64,000 bases of DNA from Agarivorans litoreus (GCF_019649015.1 NZ_BLPI01000001.1:1649001-1713000); one strand, 5' to 3'. Shown: positions 18,063 to 25,901, counted from the first letter of the stretch. Translations and numbers: made by a program. The notes: generated from the letters alone by a model not told the origin.

Positions 18063-19823
18063 TTGATTCATAGAAGAAACTATTTACTACTTAAACAAGC
18101 TAAAACAAAACCTGAATTAGCATCAATCCTAGGCGTTTCAGCAGCTTTCCTTACTAGGACCTTGTACAGGCCGGGCGTAAAATCATACGTAAATTCGCAC
18201 TACCATCAATTTGACATTACCAAGAAATCGGGTGGTGTCAGAACAATTAGTGCTCCATCAGACGAATTAAAAGACCTTCAACGTAAATTGTCAGATTTAC
18301 TATTAGATTGTAAAGAGGTGATTCATCTTGACAACAAAATTGAATGCACTCTTTCACATGGCTTCGAGCGAAAAAGGTCAATCATAACGAATGCGCGTAT
18401 TCACCACGGTAAAAAGAATGTACTAAATTTAGATTTGGAAGATTTCTTTGGGAGCTTTAACTTTGGCAGGGTTCGAGGGTATTTTATTGCAAACAAAAGC
18501 TTTAAATTAGATCCCCATATAGCAACCATCATTGCCCAAATAGCATGCTATAAAAATGCTCTTCCTCAAGGGAGCCCATGCTCCCCTGTGATTGCCAACC
18601 TTATAACTAACAATCTTGATATTAAGCTTTCCAAGTTAGCTAAGAGAAATGGCTGCTCATATACAAGATATGCTGACGATATAACGTTTTCGACTAGAAA
18701 AAAAAGTTTCCCCACAGCTATTATCAAAAAAATTGAAGATACAACACTAGGTTCAAAATTACTTGGCGAAATAAGACGCTCTGGTTTTTCAGTAAACCCA
18801 AAAAAAACCAGATTACAATTTAAAGATTCAAGACAAGAAGCAACTGGATTAGTTGTTAATAAAAAAGTAAACATTAAATCTGAATATTGGCGCATAACCA
18901 GAGCTATGGCTCACTCTCTATTCAAAACAGGAAAATTTCAGATTTCTGAGCAAGATGGCTCTTATAGAAATGGTCATTTATCAGAGCTAGAAGGTCGATT
19001 GACTTTTATTGACTCTATCGATTTTTATAACAACCTAGAGAAAAAGAAAAAGCCAGAGCCAAAATATGAACCAAAGATACACACTGGAATTAATAAATTT
19101 CGTGATAAATTAAATTCAAGAGAAAAGGTTTATGGGAGATTTTTGCAATACAAGCATTTTTTTGCGAATGAACACCCAACAATATTGACTGAAGGGAAAA
19201 CAGATAACGTTTACTTAAAAAGTGCTTTAAATCATCTTCAAGCCTCTTACCCTAATTTAGTAAACCCTAAATCAGCTAACGCAAAGTATTCCCCCAAGCT
19301 AAAATTCCCTGATTTAAACCGTAAAACAATGTACTTGCTCGATATGGGTGATGGTGCAACACCTTTTGTTAGGTTTGTTCAAAGGTATGCTGATGATTTA
19401 AAGTGCTTTGAAGACAAGAAAGCTAAGAATCCAGTAATTCTAGTACTGGATAACGACACTGGCCCCAAAGATTTATTAAATCATTTAGTAAAAAAGGTAA
19501 GATCATGCCCTAGTGATATAGCCACACTAAAAAGTAGCGGCTTTATTCACTTATTCCATAACCTGTATCTTATTTTGACTCCACTCAATGCTGGAGGAAA
19601 AGATTCCGCTATGGAAGACTTATTTGATACCGCAACTCTCGGTACTGTGATTGATGGAAAAACATTTTCTCCAGCTAAGCATATAGATATAAGCAAGCAA
19701 TATGGAAAACATATTTTTTCGACTAAGGTTGTTCGCTCAAATAAAGCAAAAATCAACTTTGATAAATTTAAGTACATCTTTGATGAGATTGAGAAAGTTA
19801 AGCAGCACTTTTCAACATTATAA
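18063..19823 (+). CDS. Retron-type reverse transcriptase fused to a TOPRIM domain
   Basis: The 586-residue protein joins two domains. Residues about 60-300 are a retron RT: the hallmark NARIH (110-114, the NAxxH motif), LDLEDFF, LPQGSPCSPVIANL, the catalytic YADD at 203-206, and ATGLVVN at 260-266 (the VTG-type motif). Residues about 370-500 hold a TOPRIM fold like that of OLD nucleases: EGKTD at 377-381, LLDMGDG with Asp427, and LDND with Asp463 and Asp465. Retrons are known anti-phage systems that pair RT, msDNA and an effector; here the TOPRIM nuclease is the probable built-in effector. I recall RT-TOPRIM fusions being listed under type I retrons (subtype I-C), unverified. The start is TTG with a weak ribosome binding site. 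Base composition is clearly more A+T-rich than fis or dusB, suggesting acquisition. Confidence 0.92.
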   Translation: MIHRRNYLLLKQAKTKPELASILGVSAAFLTRTLYRPGVKSYVNSHYHQFDITKKSGGVRTISAPSDELKDLQRKLSDLLLDCKEVIHLDNKIECTLSHGFERKRSIITNARIHHGKKNVLNLDLEDFFGSFNFGRVRGYFIANKSFKLDPHIATIIAQIACYKNALPQGSPCSPVIANLITNNLDIKLSKLAKRNGCSYTRYADDITFSTRKKSFPTAIIKKIEDTTLGSKLLGEIRRSGFSVNPKKTRLQFKDSRQEATGLVVNKKVNIKSEYWRITRAMAHSLFKTGKFQISEQDGSYRNGHLSELEGRLTFIDSIDFYNNLEKKKKPEPKYEPKIHTGINKFRDKLNSREKVYGRFLQYKHFFANEHPTILTEGKTDNVYLKSALNHLQASYPNLVNPKSANAKYSPKLKFPDLNRKTMYLLDMGDGATPFVRFVQRYADDLKCFEDKKAKNPVILVLDNDTGPKDLLNHLVKKVRSCPSDIATLKSSGFIHLFHNLYLILTPLNAGGKDSAMEDLFDTATLGTVIDGKTFSPAKHIDISKQYGKHIFSTKVVRSNKAKINFDKFKYIFDEIEKVKQHFSTL

Positions 19824-19938
19824 TGCCTCATAGTATTATAAGCAGAATGACTTATAGAACCTAGCTGATAACTAGTGGCACCTCTGCACTGTGTTGTCTT
19901 ACCACTTTGCTAAAGTTAACAACAGAGTCCAACATACG

Positions 19939-20037
19939 TTCTGCATATAAGGGAAAATTGAATTACTTGCACGAGTGGAATCTTTTATTCAAACTCGTTT
20001 TGGTGCAGAAATGCGTTAGAAAACCACCTCTAACGCA
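19939..20037. other. Structured intergenic segment after the retron gene
   Basis: TTCTGCA (19939-19945) pairs with TGCAGAA (20004-20010), enclosing ACGAGT (19971-19976) paired with ACTCGT (19993-19998). Directly after it TGCGTTAGA (20012-20020) pairs perfectly with TCTAACGCA (20029-20037). The last hairpin may end the minus-strand gene at 20069. The whole could also be a small structured RNA. GCGTTAG/CTAACGC resembles integron attC boxes, but the order and flanks do not fit an attC site. Confidence 0.4.
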
Positions 20038-20068
20038 GATCTTCTAGATAAGAAAACTATCACAACCG

Positions 20069-20572
20069 TTATAGATTCAGTTGTTTAATAATCGCAATTA
20101 AGTCAAAAGGCTTGTTAAGCTGAGACTCTTGTAAAAAGGCTATCAGCTGTTCGGAATTAAGCGCATCAATATCACTCACTAGCTCTTCGGGCTTAAAGTT
20201 CTGTTTTATTTTCAGCCACTCTTCGAGTTTCTTCTTATCTTCAGTTTGAGCTGCGTATTCAACTAGTGAAAGGGAGTATTCATCGACCTGAACTTGAGTA
20301 CAACGCTCCATCGCTTCGTGGCTGGCAATGAGTAGTACTACCTTTTTACTATCTGATGGTAAGTCTGCAAACCATATATTGTTTAGCTTATCTACTTCTA
20401 TTTGGCTTCTACGGCCTTCTCTGCAACTCTGTGTTTTAGCATTTAAGGCTTGGTACTTAAGCTCCAAATCTTTTGCTAGATCTTCATTGCTTGTAAGCAA
20501 AGACGCAGAGGTAGCAGCCGCTGAAAACGTAAAAGTTAAGCACATTGTTAATAATTTAAGCCTATAGAGCAT
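20069..20572 (-). CDS. Exported protein of unknown function
   Basis: I do not recognise a family. The 167-residue product has a signal peptide (about residues 1-23, cleavage near TSA-SLL) and a charged, mainly helical mature part with two cysteines (CREGRRS, and CTQVQ about 50 residues later) that could form a disulfide. Its start overlaps the end of the upstream gene by 11 bases, so the two are translationally linked. It lies inside the repeat-bracketed accessory block and converges on the retron gene. A link to the retron is not implied by orientation. Confidence 0.6.
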   Translation of the reverse strand: MLYRLKLLTMCLTFTFSAAATSASLLTSNEDLAKDLELKYQALNAKTQSCREGRRSQIEVDKLNNIWFADLPSDSKKVVLLIASHEAMERCTQVQVDEYSLSLVEYAAQTEDKKKLEEWLKIKQNFKPEELVSDIDALNSEQLIAFLQESQLNKPFDLIAIIKQLNL

Positions 20573-20909
20573 TGTATACGCACTCCCAAAAACGTCTTTC
20601 TTTACCGTGAGTGTAAATAGATGCGGTGCCTGCTATATCTTCTAACTTTCTCCGTTTGATTTCAGGAATACTTTTTAAAGCGTTAGCGTATAATTCCCAA
20701 TTGTAAGTTGTAATTTGATATCCCGTAGAGATCAACTCTGCCGATTTGTATGTCCCCCTACCTGCAAATATCTGGAAAAACGGTACGATGCCAATGAGCT
20801 TATCCAGCAAACTCGCCATTTCAACTGTATCGTTCATCTGCTCTATATATCGTAACGTTCTATCGCTAGGCTCAAAGCCCTGCAAATGACAAAAACTTCC
20901 CTTACTCAT
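20562..20909 (-). CDS. Protein of unknown function, paired with the exported protein downstream
   Basis: The 115-residue product has no motif I can name. It has no signal peptide. A hydrophobic stretch, LIGIVPFFQIFAG, is at about residues 38-50, and the C-terminus is rich in Lys, Arg and aromatic residues. The start follows a good ribosome binding site (ATGGAGGCCTT). Overlap with the next gene suggests a two-gene operon in the island. Function unknown; it could be a cytosolic or membrane-associated partner. Confidence 0.6.
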   Translation of the reverse strand: MSKGSFCHLQGFEPSDRTLRYIEQMNDTVEMASLLDKLIGIVPFFQIFAGRGTYKSAELISTGYQITTYNWELYANALKSIPEIKRRKLEDIAGTASIYTHGKERRFWECVYNAL

Positions 20910-21259
20910 AAGGCCTCCATAAAATTAATTATCAAGACTATCAGTAGAAAACTAATGAATCAATTTATATGCATTTGAAATCATTGCTTTACTTGGTGTT
21001 GCTTCAAAAAAGCAATCTTCGTGTTTAGTTTTCCAATTACATATACTTGCAGTGTGACAGTATCATTTTCTATAAAGATTACTGGCAGCGTGGCAATGAG
21101 TCTTTCGAAAGACGTATTGATGAGAATATAAACCTATGGAACTAGAACAAAGTAGCCAACTCCTAGATGATTACAAGAAGCATACTTGAGTTCTTAAGCC
21201 GAGTAAGTGACTTTAATAAATCTCGTGAAATTTGGTTCTGGGAGGTTAAGTAAACCAAT
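20910..21259. other. Intergenic stretch with gene debris
   Basis: No intact gene of ordinary length is visible. The second half reads like protein in three different frames (see the pseudogene entry). A 14-bp perfect palindrome, GTCTTTCGAAAGAC, is at 21100-21113. The first part is A+T-rich and probably carries the promoter of the minus-strand pair that starts at 20909. Confidence 0.5.
21041..21253 (+). pseudogene. Possible frameshifted gene remnant
   Basis: Three consecutive short frames look like protein. One contains YKDYWQRGNESFERR followed by IDENINLWN and ends in TAG at about 21143. The next starts at ATG 21136 (MELEQSSQLLDDYKKHT, stop TGA). The third starts at ATG 21167 (MITRSILEFLSRVSDF, then NKSREIWFWEVK, stop 21251-21253). 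Together they look like one small gene broken by at least two frameshifts, or alternatively tiny overlapping ORFs. No family recognised. Confidence 0.3.
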
Positions 21260-21496
21260 ATGAAGACTGTACTTATCTACGTAGCACTGGCGGTACTTAA
21301 CTTTGTCGCCAACTTCGCTATTTTCAACTATTCGTTTAACTCTCAAGCTACACCTTTCTTACTCGAAGAGCAGAGAGTTGATAGCGCTATGTTGTCATTA
21401 CAAACAACCCTTCCCGCTTATATTGCTTCTGCGATTGTGACCGCCATTATTTTCTATTGGGTAGCCCAAAAGAAAAAACAGTACTACATAAACTAA
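21260..21496 (+). CDS. Small two-helix membrane protein of unknown function
   Basis: The 78-residue product has two hydrophobic helices (about 3-26 and 50-69) separated by a short polar loop, and a basic C-terminus (AQKKKQYYIN). Insertion in the inner membrane is inferred. A GGAGG lies 14 bases before the ATG, longer than ideal. The gene ends nine bases before the second copy of the fis-terminator repeat, which therefore serves as its terminator. Small membrane proteins are common effectors or partners in defence islands, but nothing here ties it to the retron. Confidence 0.55.
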   Translation: MKTVLIYVALAVLNFVANFAIFNYSFNSQATPFLLEEQRVDSAMLSLQTTLPAYIASAIVTAIIFYWVAQKKKQYYIN

Positions 21497-21505
21497 TGTA
21501 ACACC

Positions 21506-21573
21506 CATAACATATTGATTAAAAAGCCAAAGTGGGTAATTTCACTTTGGCTTTTTTGTGTTTCTCACACACC
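21506..21573 (+). repeat. Direct repeat, distal copy of the fis terminator region
   Basis: Matches 17912-17979 at 60 of 68 positions without gaps. The terminator stem is kept although its bases differ: the proximal copy has GAA/TTT next to the loop, this one has GGG/TTC, both pairable. It marks the far end of the accessory block. The bases beyond it (GAACTAGC) differ from those beyond the first copy (ATGCTACA), so the repeat boundary is sharp. Confidence 0.85.
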
Positions 21574-21576
21574 GAA

Positions 21577-22035
21577 CTAGCTAAACTCGGTACCAAATTT
21601 ACGGCTGCAGGTCGCTTTAAATTCTTCAACCTGAGACTGAGGGATGTCTATAGCAAACTCGACATCGTGAATCATACCTTGGGCAAATAAGGTTGCATTG
21701 CCACTCTGCAACAGCTTATCGCTAGAAGGTACATCTAAAGCAACGCCCTGATTATTGCGTATTGCGCTACCAATTCCTTCAAGAGCTTCGCCTCCCGCTA
21801 GCTTAACCTTAGTGCTAAGCTCTATACGAGGTTCGTGGTAGGCACGATTTCCGTACATATTTGCTTGATAGTGCCCCTCGGGATAACAAACAAAAATCAA
21901 CATATTGCGCTCATGAGATACGATGGTAGCGATATGAGTAATCTCTTCACCAAATGCATCCTTATGCACCAATACACCTGCACTTGCCATCGCAGAAGCC
22001 ATGACCAAGGAAGTAGCTATAAGTAGTTTTTTCAT
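21577..22035 (-). CDS. Exported protein of unknown function
   Basis: The 152-residue product starts with a clear signal peptide (MKKLLIATSLVMASAMASA, about 1-19). The mature part has a central CYPEGHYQANMYGNRAYHEPRIEL segment and a C-terminal cysteine; two cysteines may form a disulfide. I start at 22035 because MKKLL is a canonical signal start; the longer frame adds 27 unlike residues. No family recognised. It lies just outside the repeat-bracketed block. Confidence 0.65.
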   Translation of the reverse strand: MKKLLIATSLVMASAMASAGVLVHKDAFGEEITHIATIVSHERNMLIFVCYPEGHYQANMYGNRAYHEPRIELSTKVKLAGGEALEGIGSAIRNNQGVALDVPSSDKLLQSGNATLFAQGMIHDVEFAIDIPQSQVEEFKATCSRKFGTEFS

Positions 22036-22192
22036 AATTAACACCACCAAATCAGACGTACCAAATTTAACAGCAGACAAAGTACCATTTGCGATATTTA
22101 ATATCGCCATATTCACGATAACCAGCCCCTAATACTTGAAGGAGATCGTATTTCAGGCTGCGACAGGCTAAGGCAATACAGGGATTAGCTCA

Positions 22193-22309
22193 GTGACGTC
22201 GAATGTTTGTATTAGCGAGAGCGGCTACATTGGTGAGTTTGCCCAATCAGCCATCTCGCTGATTCTGGCACAAAAAAAACCAATCACTTATGAAGAGAGA
22301 TTGAGCTAA
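22193..22309 (+). CDS. Possible 38-residue ORF or gene remnant
   Basis: A GTG-started frame reads as plausible protein, with the piece ESGYIGEFAQSAISLILAQ followed by KKPITYEERLS, and has AGGG about ten bases upstream. It could be the tail of a decayed gene or a small ORF. No family recognised and no supporting context. Confidence 0.2.
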   Translation: MTSNVCISESGYIGEFAQSAISLILAQKKPITYEERLS

Positions 22310-22324
22310 ACGTTCGGAAAGGAC

Positions 22325-22354
22325 TGCCAATACATCAGACAAAACGTATTGGCA
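22325..22354 (-). terminator. Hairpin after udp
   Basis: TGCCAATAC pairs perfectly with GTATTGGCA (9 bp) just beyond the udp stop on the minus strand. The T run is poor, so termination may be partial. Confidence 0.55.
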
Positions 22355-22362
22355 CTTTGTGG

Positions 22363-23130
22363 TTAGCCGAGCATCTTACGTGCGGCTTCAACAACAATGT
22401 TTACTGCTTGGTGTTCGGTGTTTTTCATCAAGCTTTCGTCTGGGATCTCTTGCTGGGTTCTATTCACAATCACGCCTGCTACACAGCCTGCTTTTAAGCC
22501 TTGCGAGGCACACATGGTAAATAAAGTGGCGCTTTCCATTTCAAAGTTAAGTACGCCCATGGCTTGCCATTCCTCCATTGAACCTTGGAAGGCTTTAACT
22601 ACGCGGCCAGACACCGTGTCGTAACGCTCTTGGCCTGGGTAAAAGGTATCGCTAGAAGCAGTTACACCCACATGACAGGTTGCCTTGGCTTCTAATGCCG
22701 CACTGTTTAAGGCTTGCATACAAGAAAAATCGGCTACCGCAGGAAACTGCATCGGAGCAAAATGGCTGCTGGCGCCATCTAAGCGAACCGAAGCGGTTGT
22801 TACAATTACATCACCCACATTAATATGTGGCTGAATAGCGCCGGTAGTACCTACCCGCAAGAAGGTGCGAATACCTAGTTGCGCCAACTCTTCAACGGCA
22901 ATTGAAGTGGACGGCCCACCAATGCCGGTTGAACATACTACAACGGGTGTACCGTCCAATTTACCTAGGTAAGAGGTAAATTCGCGCTGCGAGGCTAAAA
23001 ACTCCGGCTCTTCTAGTAACGAGGCAATCCGTTCTACGCGCTGCGGGTCGCCAGGAATAATGGCTAAAGTTGCGCCTTTTAGCATCTCTGGGTTTAAGCC
23101 AAGATGAAATACACTCGCTTGCTGGTTCAT
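22363..23130 (-). CDS. udp: Uridine phosphorylase
   Basis: Udp cleaves uridine with phosphate to uracil and ribose-1-phosphate in pyrimidine salvage. The 255 residues match E. coli Udp (253). Seen: [26 protein letters not shown] at the start, [20 protein letters not shown] (phosphate and ribose site), RVGTTGAIQ, and the FEMESATLF nucleoside-binding segment. A CRP-like site lies upstream, in line with the CRP/CytR control known for E. coli udp. Confidence 0.96.
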   Translation of the reverse strand: MNQQASVFHLGLNPEMLKGATLAIIPGDPQRVERIASLLEEPEFLASQREFTSYLGKLDGTPVVVCSTGIGGPSTSIAVEELAQLGIRTFLRVGTTGAIQPHINVGDVIVTTASVRLDGASSHFAPMQFPAVADFSCMQALNSAALEAKATCHVGVTASSDTFYPGQERYDTVSGRVVKAFQGSMEEWQAMGVLNFEMESATLFTMCASQGLKAGCVAGVIVNRTQQEIPDESLMKNTEHQAVNIVVEAARKMLG

Positions 23131-23195
23131 GTTTACCTACTTAATGTCGTCCAATGATTGATGAGCAGAGCATAGGACGAGAACTGAGCAATAAG

Positions 23196-23211
23196 TGTGA
23201 AACATCTCGCA
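23196..23211. promoter_or_regulatory. Candidate CRP site upstream of udp
   Basis: TGTGA-AACATC-TCGCA matches the CRP consensus TGTGA-N6-TCACA with one mismatch. It is 66 bases before the udp start, suitable for activation. Confidence 0.5.
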
Positions 23212-23373
23212 TTTGAAGCGAACTTAGCAGCAAATAGCCCAATAGTTACTGCTTGTGTTGATCAAAACGCCTACTCAAAAAAAACATTAAATTAATCAAT
23301 AATCGAACTTTTATTGGCTGCTGTGTTCTACAATAGCCTGAAATAGTTTTTGTGCTTACTTGAGGTAACAACC

Positions 23374-23781
23374 ATGAATAAACAGCTACTTATTGGCTTA
23401 ACTTTAACCCTAGGTTTAGTCGGCTGTGCCAGTAAACAATCGGAGCCAAGCATGGATTTAGCAGATAGCCGTTGGTATATGACCAGTGATTTCTACAACA
23501 TTGCAGATATTAAGCTGCCGGCATTTACCTTAGAAGAAAATGAAAACGGCTTTAAAATTTCTGGCACTACAGGCTGCAATAACTTTTTTGGCCAAGCTGA
23601 GTGGGATGGAAAGCAACTCAAGGTTAACCAACCAATAGGAATGACCCGCAAAATATGTGGTGACATGGCTAACAAAATTGAAATGGAATTTGTTCAAGCG
23701 CTAGAGCAATCTTTAGTGAGTGATGGCGAGAACTTACGCTTAAACAACGGTGCAATGTTTAAGCGCGTACCTAAAAGCTAA
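23374..23781 (+). CDS. META-domain lipoprotein (HslJ-like)
   Basis: The 135-residue product has a lipoprotein signal with lipobox LVGC (Cys18) and a META/HslJ domain: LADSRWYM, then FKISGTTGCNNFFGQAEWDG, in which the GCNxFxGxY-like core is recognisable, and a closing LRLNNG segment. HslJ-type proteins are outer-membrane heat-shock or stress proteins of poorly known role. The ATG at 23374 follows TTGAGGTAACAACC; the frame could be extended 24 bases upstream but without support. Confidence 0.82.
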   Translation: MNKQLLIGLTLTLGLVGCASKQSEPSMDLADSRWYMTSDFYNIADIKLPAFTLEENENGFKISGTTGCNNFFGQAEWDGKQLKVNQPIGMTRKICGDMANKIEMEFVQALEQSLVSDGENLRLNNGAMFKRVPKS

Positions 23782-23791
23782 ATTTTTAGGT

Positions 23792-24841
23792 TTATACGGT
23801 AGCGCTAAACCAGCGCTGCCGTGCATCTTTAACCCCCGCAACAGCCATCAAAACTGCAATTACGGCACTACTACTCAAGACCCACCAGTTAGTAACTAAT
23901 TGATGCTCTTGCCACTCTACCGGGTTTACTTGCCACTGCCATTGAGCAATTGCCCAATCTAATCCCCAACCAAATGCCATAGCGCTAGCAACCACCCCAA
24001 CTAAATAAGCGACCAATGCCCGCATACCCAGTTCTTGGCGAACCAACATTAGCGTTGCAATGTTAGTGGCTGGACCAGCCAACATAAATACCAAAGCAGC
24101 TCCTGGAGATATGCCAGCAATAATTAAGCCTGCTGCAATGGGCGTTGAAGCAGTGGCACAAATGTACATGGGGATCCCCACCAACACCATTACCACCATG
24201 GTGATCCATCCTTGCCCCCATCGAGTCATAAAGCTTTCGGGCACGTAAGTTTGAATGAGCGCCGCAAAGACTAAGCCTAACACTAGCCACAGGTAGCTAT
24301 CTTCCACTAACTCTACAAAACTATGCAGCCATTGCTTGGTATTCACTTTTGCCCGACTCTGCGCTGGCGAAGGCTTGGCCTCACTGGCACAACTATTTTT
24401 GCCACTACAACAGCTTTTAACCTTGGTAGAGCTGGCTGGCTCGTCCTCGCCTTTGCCAACCAATAAGCCGGCTACAATAGCACTTACTATTGCCGCTATT
24501 GGCCTTACGATCGCCATTACCGGCCCTAGCAGGGCGTAAGAAACGGCTACTGAATCTACCCCAGTTTCTGGGGTGGCAATTAAAAATGAGGTAGTGGCAC
24601 TTTTAGAGGCGCCAGCGCGGCGCAATCCCATGGCCGCAGGAATCACCCCACAAGAACACAAAGGCAACGGCGCACCAATAAATGCGGCTTTAACAGTGGT
24701 ACTCGCTTTGCTGTTACCCAAGTGCTTGGCTAACCAACGGCTAGGTAAGCCTAACTTAAGGCTAGCAGCAATCACAAAGCCCAAAAACAACCATGGGGCT
24801 GCACTTAAGAAAAGATTTATAAAGTTATTCAATAGCATCAT
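23792..24841 (-). CDS. Metal efflux permease, SO_0444-like (DUF318 family)
   Basis: The 349-residue membrane protein has about eight helices in two halves. Conserved GAPLPLCSCGVIPAAMGLRRAG is at about 55-76, and the matching TASTPIAAGLIIAGISPGAALVFMLAGPATN is in the second half. A cytosolic loop carries CCSGKNSC, a likely metal-binding site. The family includes the Shewanella SO_0444 copper/zinc exporter. It overlaps the upstream merR gene by 17 bases, so both are made from one metal-controlled transcript. The exact metal is not known. Confidence 0.88.
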   Translation of the reverse strand: MMLLNNFINLFLSAAPWLFLGFVIAASLKLGLPSRWLAKHLGNSKASTTVKAAFIGAPLPLCSCGVIPAAMGLRRAGASKSATTSFLIATPETGVDSVAVSYALLGPVMAIVRPIAAIVSAIVAGLLVGKGEDEPASSTKVKSCCSGKNSCASEAKPSPAQSRAKVNTKQWLHSFVELVEDSYLWLVLGLVFAALIQTYVPESFMTRWGQGWITMVVMVLVGIPMYICATASTPIAAGLIIAGISPGAALVFMLAGPATNIATLMLVRQELGMRALVAYLVGVVASAMAFGWGLDWAIAQWQWQVNPVEWQEHQLVTNWWVLSSSAVIAVLMAVAGVKDARQRWFSATV

Positions 24842-25232
24842 CTAAGGCCTTTAGTATTGAACAGGAACGTGCACTTTCTTCTCCGCCGCAGCAGGCATCG
24901 TGAAGAGTTTTAAGGGTTGTTTCAAAGGCTTTTAGCTCTGCTAGTTGCTGCTGAACCTTAGCCAGTTTTTGCCCTACAACATTGCTTACATCGTTGCAGC
25001 TGGCGGTTTCTGCGTGCTCTCGCAGAGTGAGTAGCTCCAATATGTCTTTAATTGATAAACCAGCTTGTTTAGCGCGTTGGATAAACCTCAAACGCGCTAA
25101 ATCTTGCGTGCTGTACATACGGTATAGGTTCTCGCCACGCGCCGCTGGCAGCACTAAGCCTTTACGCTCGTAAAAGCGCAAGGTTTCCACCGTTAAACCA
25201 CTTAGCTTTGCTAGCTCACCAATCTTGTACAT
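24825..25232 (-). CDS. MerR-family metal-responsive regulator (ZntR/CadR/PbrR type)
   Basis: The 135-residue protein has the MerR winged helix (MYKIGELAKLSGLTVETLRFYERKGL), a long dimerisation helix and a C-terminal metal loop CCGGEESARSC followed by SILKAL, like ZntR. An additional cysteine (SCNDV) lies at the start of the dimer helix, as in divalent-metal sensors. I start at 25232 because the GGAGG is six bases before this ATG but touches the earlier one at 25238. It sits behind its own 19-bp-spaced promoter and overlaps the permease gene. Zn, Cd or Pb sensing is inferred. Confidence 0.88.
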   Translation of the reverse strand: MYKIGELAKLSGLTVETLRFYERKGLVLPAARGENLYRMYSTQDLARLRFIQRAKQAGLSIKDILELLTLREHAETASCNDVSNVVGQKLAKVQQQLAELKAFETTLKTLHDACCGGEESARSCSILKALDDAIE

Positions 25233-25259
25233 AACCATCCTCCATTTCTTTTATGATAA

Positions 25260-25281
25260 ACCCTGTAGCTAGGTATAGGGT
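25260..25281 (-). promoter_or_regulatory. MerR-type operator-promoter
   Basis: ACCCTGTAGCTAGGTATAGGGT is a dyad of the MerR class. On the minus strand TTGACC is followed 19 bases later by TTTATC, the overlong spacer that MerR activators untwist. It drives merR and the permease. Confidence 0.8.
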
Positions 25282-25304
25282 CAAGAGTTTTATGAAAGAA
25301 ACAA

Positions 25305-25330
25305 AAAAGCCTGATAAAAATCAGGCTTTT
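25305..25330 (-). terminator. Terminator of the VOC gene
   Basis: AAAAGCCTGAT pairs with ATCAGGCTTTT around AAAA; on the minus strand it is followed by TTTTTTG. It lies just past the stop of the gene at 25355. Confidence 0.88.
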
Positions 25331-25354
25331 GGGGATAGTGATTTTGACCTTGCG

Positions 25355-25771
25355 CTACTCGTAACGATTACGCTCTTCGGGCAAGTCTGAAGAATACTCA
25401 ACAAACTCCACTTCAAAGCTATTCGGGTCGCGAAAATACACATTACGACGATGGCTACTTTGGGCTCCTTCATGGTGAATCCGAAAGCCTGCATTTAACA
25501 TACGAGTGATTAAACCGTCCAAATCAGCCGTAATGTAAGCAAAATGCGCCATACCTACTTGATTCCCTTCGAGCGGCCGATTCTCTCCATAACCTTGATC
25601 GTTAAACGTAAGGTATTGATCATCATCGCCAAAATGTAACCAATGCCGCTCTACCCCATACCAAGTTTGCTTACCTTCTCCTCTCACTTGCCAATGAGGA
25701 AAAGCTGCCTGATAAAAAGCCAAGGTTTGCTGCATGTCATTTACCACTAAGTTCAGATGTTCTAATTGCAT
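25355..25771 (-). CDS. VOC-family (glyoxalase/bleomycin-resistance fold) protein
   Basis: The 138-residue single-domain protein begins MQLEHLNLVVNDMQQTLAFYQ, the VOC start with a metal-ligand histidine, and has VGMAHFAYITADLDGLI and RNVYFRDPNSFEVEFVEY in the second half, whose His and Glu are the other usual ligands. It may be a dioxygenase, a glyoxalase or a drug-binding protein. It is divergent from soxR with a shared SoxR box, so it is likely induced by redox-active compounds, which favours a role in detoxifying such compounds. Substrate unknown. Confidence 0.85.
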   Translation of the reverse strand: MQLEHLNLVVNDMQQTLAFYQAAFPHWQVRGEGKQTWYGVERHWLHFGDDDQYLTFNDQGYGENRPLEGNQVGMAHFAYITADLDGLITRMLNAGFRIHHEGAQSSHRRNVYFRDPNSFEVEFVEYSSDLPEERNRYE

Positions 25772-25839
25772 CGTGTTCTCCTTTGCGCTTTTAGTGCTAA
25801 TTAAAGCTATTTATTGTTACTGTGCTTATCAGCCTAAAA

Positions 25840-25857
25840 CCTCAACCTAAGTTGAGG
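25840..25857. promoter_or_regulatory. SoxR box between the VOC gene and soxR
   Basis: CCTCAACCTAAGTTGAGG is the classic SoxR 18-bp dyad (CCTCAA-N6-TTGAGG), extended to ACCTCAA and TTGAGGT on both sides. It sits 69 bases from the VOC start and 45 from soxR, placed to control both. Confidence 0.92.
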
Positions 25858-25901
25858 TAAAGAGATTTTTTGCCTAATTTTAAAATTTGTAGGAGGTAGC
25901 T

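Noticed and set aside
20012-20037. Possible integron attC site (GCGTTAG ... CTAACGC)
   Set aside because: The boxes are in the wrong order (GTTAG first, CTAAC second), the consensus RYYYAAC/GTTRRRY is not met on either side, and there is no integrase or cassette array.
22170-22200. tRNA-like stretch (gattagctcagtgacg)
   Set aside because: It resembles a tRNA D-arm, but no T-arm, anticodon stem or acceptor pairing follows in either strand.
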